Source: Reticulascus tulasneorum
Taxonomy: Eukaryota > Ascomycota > Sordariomycetes > Glomerellales > Reticulascaceae
Assembly (NCBI GenBank): GCA_001557505.1
Contig: LSAX01000009.1
Location: forward strand, 1,488,001 to 1,552,000
Direction of reading: 5' to 3'
DNA: 64,000 bases
Below are positions 58,573 through 64,000 of this stretch, in pieces; position 1 is the stretch's first letter; each line of letters opens with the position of its first letter. The position numbers and the translations under genes are program-made. The notes under the pieces are model-generated. The model saw only the letters and a program-made list of their open reading frames with translations. It did no database searches and had not been told where the DNA came from.

Positions 58573-60207
58573 CAACAACACCACTGACTGCATGGCACGG
58601 CGTTTTCAACGGGATGGCGGGGATGCGAGAGTGGTCTTTTGATCCAAGGGGCACATTATTGCGGTTCGGGATGGTTGGCTGGTTGGGTTGGATGGCCCAA
58701 GGATACCGTGTCATGACATCATTGATCGAGGCGGCGCCCTCTTGATCATACCCTTCAAACTCTCACGACACGGTGTTTTCATACTTGTCTTCGACACGAC
58801 GGCGTCTGGTTTTCGACATGACACAAAAGGACTCGTGTTCCGGGTCTGAATGGATTATTGTCACGGGACTGGGGCACCAAACCTCTACAACACTTTATTT
58901 TTGCATTTTCCGATGGGGCCCCTGTTTGGCAGGAGTCTCTTCGGCAAGACGTGTTCGCTAGAGTGCGAGCGTCAAAAGTTCCCTGGTTGGCAGGGATTTT
59001 GGTAATCATCGCATCACTTGGTCTTCATTTACTGCCTCTTTCCCTCGAATGCGAGGAGCAGGAGCTGGTGGTCAGTTTTTATACCGCAACCTTGAGCCAA
59101 TGGCTTTCCTCCTGTGCTCGGTTCTCTCGAAGACTTAGACCCCTGGACTGGTGTTTGCGATGAAAAGGATATGGGCTGGCCTTTAACACCTTTTGTTTTG
59201 TTTTCCCGCGCTTGTTTCTGTTTTCTTGAAGTATACCTCTTGCGCATACCCCATACTTATTTTGTTTGCCGGCATCTCCCCACTTCAACACAAGCCTGTG
59301 GAGGAAAAAATTCAATACTGGGCACAGCTGGTCCCCCTTTGATGGGAACCACGCCGACTGCCCTGCACAAATTAGCTACTTTTGGCCCTTTTCTCATCTC
59401 ATTGTTTAATTTAGCTAGGGTGTTCGTGGATGGAAAGGGGGTTGCGTGTCGCTTTGGAGCATTCATTCATTGAATATCGGCGGGCAGGATGGGGAGAGGG
59501 TGAGCCTCGAAGAATGGTTGGTGGGTGGGAGAGAGGAGGTAGCGGGCTAGCTACCCATCAAAGCTACCGGCCTGTTGTCCTTTGGACATGAAAAGAAGAG
59601 TTGGGAGGTTGAGAAGAAAAGGTGGTTTTTGGGGATCGTTGCAACTTGGCTTTCTAGTCTTTTGAGTCGGTTCATGCTCGAAGCTCAGAGAACGGAATTG
59701 TTCGATTGTTTCCTCCCATCTTTCGGTTTCACATAAGCCTTGGTGACTTGTTTGGTTCCGCCGTGATACTCACTTGGTGGCATTTGTCCACGAACCGTAT
59801 GTCACGCCTGCATCGCCCTATCTCTACTACCAGAGGGCCGAGAGCTACCCCAGTCGTCAGGAGAATGGCCTTCCAGCATGCCTTGGACAAATCTTGCTCC
59901 TGAAGCTTTGGGTTCGCACGGGGAGTGCAAGAGATTCGGATGGTTTTGAAAGAGCGGGGATCGAGACACGGTGGGCAGTCGAAGAACACTGTCTCTCAGG
60001 CGAACATAGCCATAGGGCTTTGCCAGTCCATCGATTTTGAGAATCACTTTCGAGTATAAACTTTTCCACAAAATACAAAATATACATCAACCTCGTCCCC
60101 AACCCCTCTCCCACATCCAACCCTCCGCCATCCCTCCCTGCTCCCGGACTCTCCTCGCGACTTCCTGACATCTCGACGGCATCCGTCTCACGCCCTCCGG
60201 CCTCCCC
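58573..60207. other. 1.6-kb convergent intergenic
   Basis: 3' regions of STB3 and of the secreted Cys-rich gene. Only short frames; no gene supported. Confidence 0.45.
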
Positions 60208-60540
60208 CTAGGGGAACACCGGGCCATTGATAGGGGGGTCCCACGTAATCGGGCACGCGACCGCGGTGCACATGCAGTGCTGATCCTTGGGGATCGCCCT
60301 GCAGACGATGGCGGGGATGCCCGGGTTGCAGCAGCAGCAATGTTTCTCCTTCTGCTCGTCGAAGGGGCAGTAGGCCAGCGTGCAGATGCAGGACTGGTCC
60401 TTGGGCCGCGGCCGGCACACCTGGGCGGGGATGGAGGCGTCACAGCAGCAGCAGTTCTTGCCGGCTGCGAGCTCGGCGGGGATGGCGAGGGCCATGTGCG
60501 CGAGGAGAGCGGCGGAGAGGAGGAGGGTTATTGATTGCAT
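60208..60540 (-). CDS. Small secreted cysteine-rich protein with two eight-cysteine modules
   Basis: I do not recognise a named family. A single exon of 110 residues. Residues 1-19 (MQSITLLLSAALLAHMALA) form a clear signal peptide. The mature part has 16 cysteines in two modules of identical spacing, CCCC-x8-C-x8-C-x-C-x4-C. The first has C30-33, C42, C51, C53 and C58; the second C68-71, C80, C89, C91 and C96. The modules lie 38 residues apart and share IPA, PKDQ and the cysteine pattern. The tail is PITWDPPINGPVFP. Small size, secretion and high Cys content are typical of fungal effectors, cell-surface or antimicrobial proteins; which one is unknown. I chose ATG 60540 because it starts the signal peptide directly. 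A TATA-like box lies upstream. Confidence 0.83.
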   Translation of the reverse strand: MQSITLLLSAALLAHMALAIPAELAAGKNCCCCDASIPAQVCRPRPKDQSCICTLAYCPFDEQKEKHCCCCNPGIPAIVCRAIPKDQHCMCTAVACPITWDPPINGPVFP

Positions 60541-60673
60541 GGCTGCTGGTGGCTGGGTTTGGTTCAACAGTGTCTTGGTGTCGTTGGTGAGCGCAATGGA
60601 TAGGTGATTTGTGTTTACATGGCGAGCTGATGACCCCGATTACCTACGAGGGGGGTTGACATCCAGCGACACG

Positions 60674-60681
60674 TTTATATA
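60674..60681 (-). promoter_or_regulatory. TATA box of the secreted Cys-rich gene
   Basis: Minus-strand TATATAAA, 134 nt before the start codon, a plausible core promoter position for a highly expressed small secreted protein. Confidence 0.5.
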
Positions 60682-63600
60682 GACGGCGACAACGGCGAGA
60701 AGAGCATGCAATGTAACGTCCGAGCCTTCTCGCATTCCTCGCGATGGAATAGAATAGCCAGAAAGGCAAACATAGGGTTCAGGGCCGTCCATCTTGGCAT
60801 CATCACCTGAGGGGCTGATCAACCATCGCACTTCCCCGCGAATGATGGATCGCCAAACCAGTCCAGTTCTCTCAGACGAGGGCCGTTTGGCAAACCGGGT
60901 CATCCCAAGGTCCGTGTACGTCCCCAGATGCGGGGATCGGGGTGAGCCTCACCCCTTCAGCCCCTGGACTGATACGACGCTGTGGATGTTGACGGGTTCC
61001 ATGGCTCGTCAGCCTGTCCGAAGTCGAGATCCTAGTGGTCTTTCCTTCCAGCATCTCTGCAGACAGAAAGCTAATTCTTTGGCCGACCAAGGCCAAGATG
61101 GGGCCATGGCTTACCTGCTGCTGCTGCTGGTGACCCAGCTCGTATTCCCAGCACGTTGTCTTAGTGCGAAGTCCAGGCTTCCCGGTTGCGGATTGGAGAT
61201 GGGCAGACGTTGCGATGGGACGCCGATCATGGCCGTGTCCGACTTTTCCCCACAAACTAGATTGCAAGGACACCATTCGGAACTAAGCGAATGATCTGCG
61301 CTACCTATTTTTAGGCCCCAGCCTTGTGGGTTAAATGGGGTCGCACTGGCGAGGTGACATTTTTTCCAGGGTCGTTCGTTGCTTCCTGTTCCGTGCCGAG
61401 TTTGGGCATTAGGGGTTTGGGGCTGGCGAGCTGGCAAGCTGGCAAGATGTCGAGCATGTGGTGCAAGACGAGGGGTTCTTATGATTCGACGGGTATTCAG
61501 GGGAATTCTGAGGACCTCTCAACTTTAGAGGCTCCAGAGGTTTGAATAACAAGATGTGTGGAGAGAGAGGGCCTGTTTGCCAGAAGTGGACAGTTTACTA
61601 GACCTTTGAACTTTCCATGTGACTGCTCTCGTTAATGTTCTGATCTGATTGCTTAGGTGTTAGTGAAAGGCTTTTATAGTCCTTAAAATGATCGTCACCA
61701 TAGCGAATTTATGACAAACGACCCTTGGTGCGTCTGCGGACTGTGGTTAAGGTTACCGTCTAGTCGCCGGAAGTGGCGTAGAACTTTAACTTTGAATACG
61801 AGCGAACTACTGTCTTCAGACGAGGCGTAGTGTTTTCGGCACGAAGGGTGCACGGTGGTCTCTCGATCTGTGAGTCAGTCTGCCGAACCAACCTCTATTG
61901 CAAGAGATCTGCTTAGAGATCGAAGGCTGCGTCTTCGCTACGAACTCAGAAGCTGAACTGGTGGAATCTTCTCATAAGGTTAAGCCTGACTGGCATCCTT
62001 TAGACAACTGCTTCTGAGGCAAATCGCCACTTGCAGTTTTGCGCATCATATTCGGATAAGCTTCGCGGCTCAAGTGTTAATCGTAAGAACTCTGCTGGGT
62101 CGAACACAAAGAAGGCTCATCCAGGGAGATATAGACCGAGAAAAATGTGGAAATCCCATAGTGGTTAGATATAAAGGCACGCATGCCGCCCTCCAAAATG
62201 TGAAGACTATAACTTCGTCTGGAAATTAAAGGAGGGCTGTAGGATTGAAAGCGATCTCCCCAAGAAAGTATTCGTAAGTCAAGATCTGAATGGAGAAGTT
62301 TAGCACAAGAAATATCTGAGGAAATAAGTCTTTGAGATCCCATAGCAAGGACTTGTTGCAAGAATAATTTAACCGTTGTCTTCAAAGGAACGAAAGAAGG
62401 GTCTGATTCGCAACCAAGGCCCAACTGAAAGGATACCACATGAGCGAAGTATTGCTATTGACCATACTTCTACTTGGCTATGTTAATCATTACAAGATGT
62501 TCAGCGGATTGATCACCTACCCAGCAGACAAGCCTGAGTTCTTCACAAGATATTCCGGAGCAGATTGGAAGTCCACGCCGTGTCGATGTGCGTGCCCAGT
62601 TCGCCGACGGGCAAGACACGCAACTCGCGGACAATCTCTAGAACGGATCTATCGTGGCAAAGAGGAAGAAAGGATGAGTATCCGATAGGCAGCCAAGTAC
62701 CAGGAGCGCACGCGCAACACCTGACAAGGAGTAGCAAAGCAGAAAAGCCTGTTCGTACGATGCCTGTTCCAAGACCATCATCTCTGTGATTCTTGCAGAG
62801 AATACTAATGACTAGACTTGCGTGCTGCTGCAAGTCGATACGGGAAGCGGAACAAATCTGCCCCGGGATGACATTGTCAAGAGGATGTCATCCAAGCAGG
62901 TCTCATCGCCGTGTCTTTGAGACGCGGCTGCTGCTTTGAAGTGACCATGGCAACGGGTTGCTGTCGGTGGAGAGAGGCTGGCTTCTGGCAAAAGTAAATA
63001 GGACTTGTGGGTTTTAATTGTGCCATGGCAGCTATTTCAACCAAAGCCAAATGCTCACTGGGAGGAGGACGATGTGATGTGTTCCCGCGCCCGTTGTGGG
63101 TTGGTATTATCGGTGAGCCGCGGGCTTCAGCGATAGCCCGGCATTTAATGCCGACAAACCCCCAACTCTGGCAAGGGTGAGCCCCCTGTAGTCAGGATTG
63201 CGAGATAGGAACAACCTCTCAGCCGAAGGCTGTAAAAACCCCCAAAAGATCTTACAACTATAAGTTAAGACCGCTAACACCAATCTCAAGCCGCCCCGGG
63301 GAATGCATCGAACAGCTTTCCATCCAGGAATCGCAACAGCCTGTTTTGCGAAGCAAGAAAAGCAAAACGAGTTCGAAGCGGTTACGTAGTCAGCACCAGC
63401 AAAGCTAGAGAGCTAGAGCTCGGCGATTTTCTTTAGGCTGAATCTACCCGCTGTGCATTGCAGATCCACCCACATACCGTTTGGGGCCTTGCTTTTTGCC
63501 TCAATCCAACGTCACGTTTCCCTCCCAAAACGCGTCAGGGGCATCCCCGGTTCGCGCGTTCTCATCGATCACTTTCATTTCCGGGCCATCCGGCGAGGCC

Positions 63601-63902
63601 TCGCACGGCAGGCACGGAGTGTTCCTCCCTTCGGAGCGCTGGCTATCTTCACGGTCGCACAGCGCGAGGTTGTGGAGCGTGAGCGAGTGCCGATACGAAG
63701 TTCACATGGGGGGGGGCAGAAGTCGTACGAACGCGTGGGCCCCTGAGCAGATCCTTAGGGCATCAGTAAGCCCATCCATTTCACCTCATTGCAAGTTCTT
63801 CTCGTAGATGTGGGCAAAAAGAGTCCCCCCTCACCGAGAAAGACTCGGCGACGGCGGGGTTGAATTGAATTATCGTCTATGTTCGTAATGCCAGCCAGCC
63901 CC

Positions 63903-63912
63903 TATAAAATAA
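63903..63912 (+). promoter_or_regulatory. TATA-like element near right edge
   Basis: TATAAAATAA followed by AT-rich sequence; could serve a plus-strand gene beginning beyond the window. No gene is visible to confirm it. Confidence 0.25.
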
Positions 63913-64000
63913 AATAGCTGCCTCGTCCTGAGCCAGAAAAGTAGAGTAATCCATCAATACGCGTGCGAAACCAGCACTGACCGCAGTAAAGTGTTGTGAA

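Larger units (their letters stand above)
60541..64000. other. 3.4-kb region without supported genes
   Basis: Left part is the secreted-protein promoter. From about 61600 to 62450 the sequence is AT-richer, with an open frame of 120 codons on the minus strand (62077-62439) that matches nothing I know. Could be a decayed gene or plain intergenic DNA. Confidence 0.45.

Noticed and set aside
1..64000. Mobile elements, CRISPR arrays or biosynthetic cluster
   Set aside because: No transposase, reverse transcriptase, terminal repeats, spaced repeats, polyketide or peptide synthase genes were seen.

Overview
This is nuclear DNA of a filamentous ascomycete (Pezizomycotina). The evidence is short introns of about 46-130 nt with GTNNGT donors and CTAAC/CTGAC branch sites, well-spaced genes on both strands, a heterokaryon-incompatibility (HET) gene, and fungal forms of Ku80, STB3, GFD2, PHO13 and DUF3602. 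I could not settle the class from sequence alone. I recognise no transposon, tRNA, rRNA or CRISPR array. I assign 21 protein-coding genes. Exon coordinates come from reading splice signals and checking that reading frames join; none is confirmed by RNA.

Left part (1-13.2 kb): the chromatin ATPase YTA7 (+), spliceosome factor CWC22 (-), the dolichol-phosphate-mannose synthase subunit DPM2 (+) and a BCAS3-type beta-propeller protein (-). A 3.5-kb gene-free stretch with a 25-G run follows.

Middle-left (16.7-30.3 kb): five minus-strand genes in a row. They are a HET protein with eight 21-residue tandem repeats, an ING/PHD chromatin reader, a bactofilin-like beta-helix protein, a multi-pass membrane protein and a C2H2 zinc-finger regulator. 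The last has 6.5 kb of gene-free DNA upstream.

Middle-right (36.8-53.7 kb): dense housekeeping genes. They are a DUF3602 protein, RLP24 and PAM18 (divergent), a GFD2-like DEDDh protein converging on Ku80, a TMEM205-like membrane protein, a small hypothetical protein, the PHO13 phosphatase, a DUF1295 membrane enzyme and DNA topoisomerase III. Ku80 and topoisomerase III both serve genome maintenance; YTA7 and the ING protein act on chromatin; CWC22, RLP24 and STB3 serve RNA processing and ribosome production.

Right part (53.7-64 kb): sparse. It holds STB3 behind 3.8 kb of gene-free DNA with C-runs, and a small secreted cysteine-rich protein made of two copies of one eight-cysteine module. The last 3.4 kb shows no supportable gene.

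Most noteworthy: the duplicated eight-cysteine secreted protein, the bactofilin-like gene whose phase-2 introns fall between beta-helix repeats, the repeat-bearing HET protein, an RG-rich insertion inside topoisomerase III, and several genes whose start codon lies on a tiny first exon.
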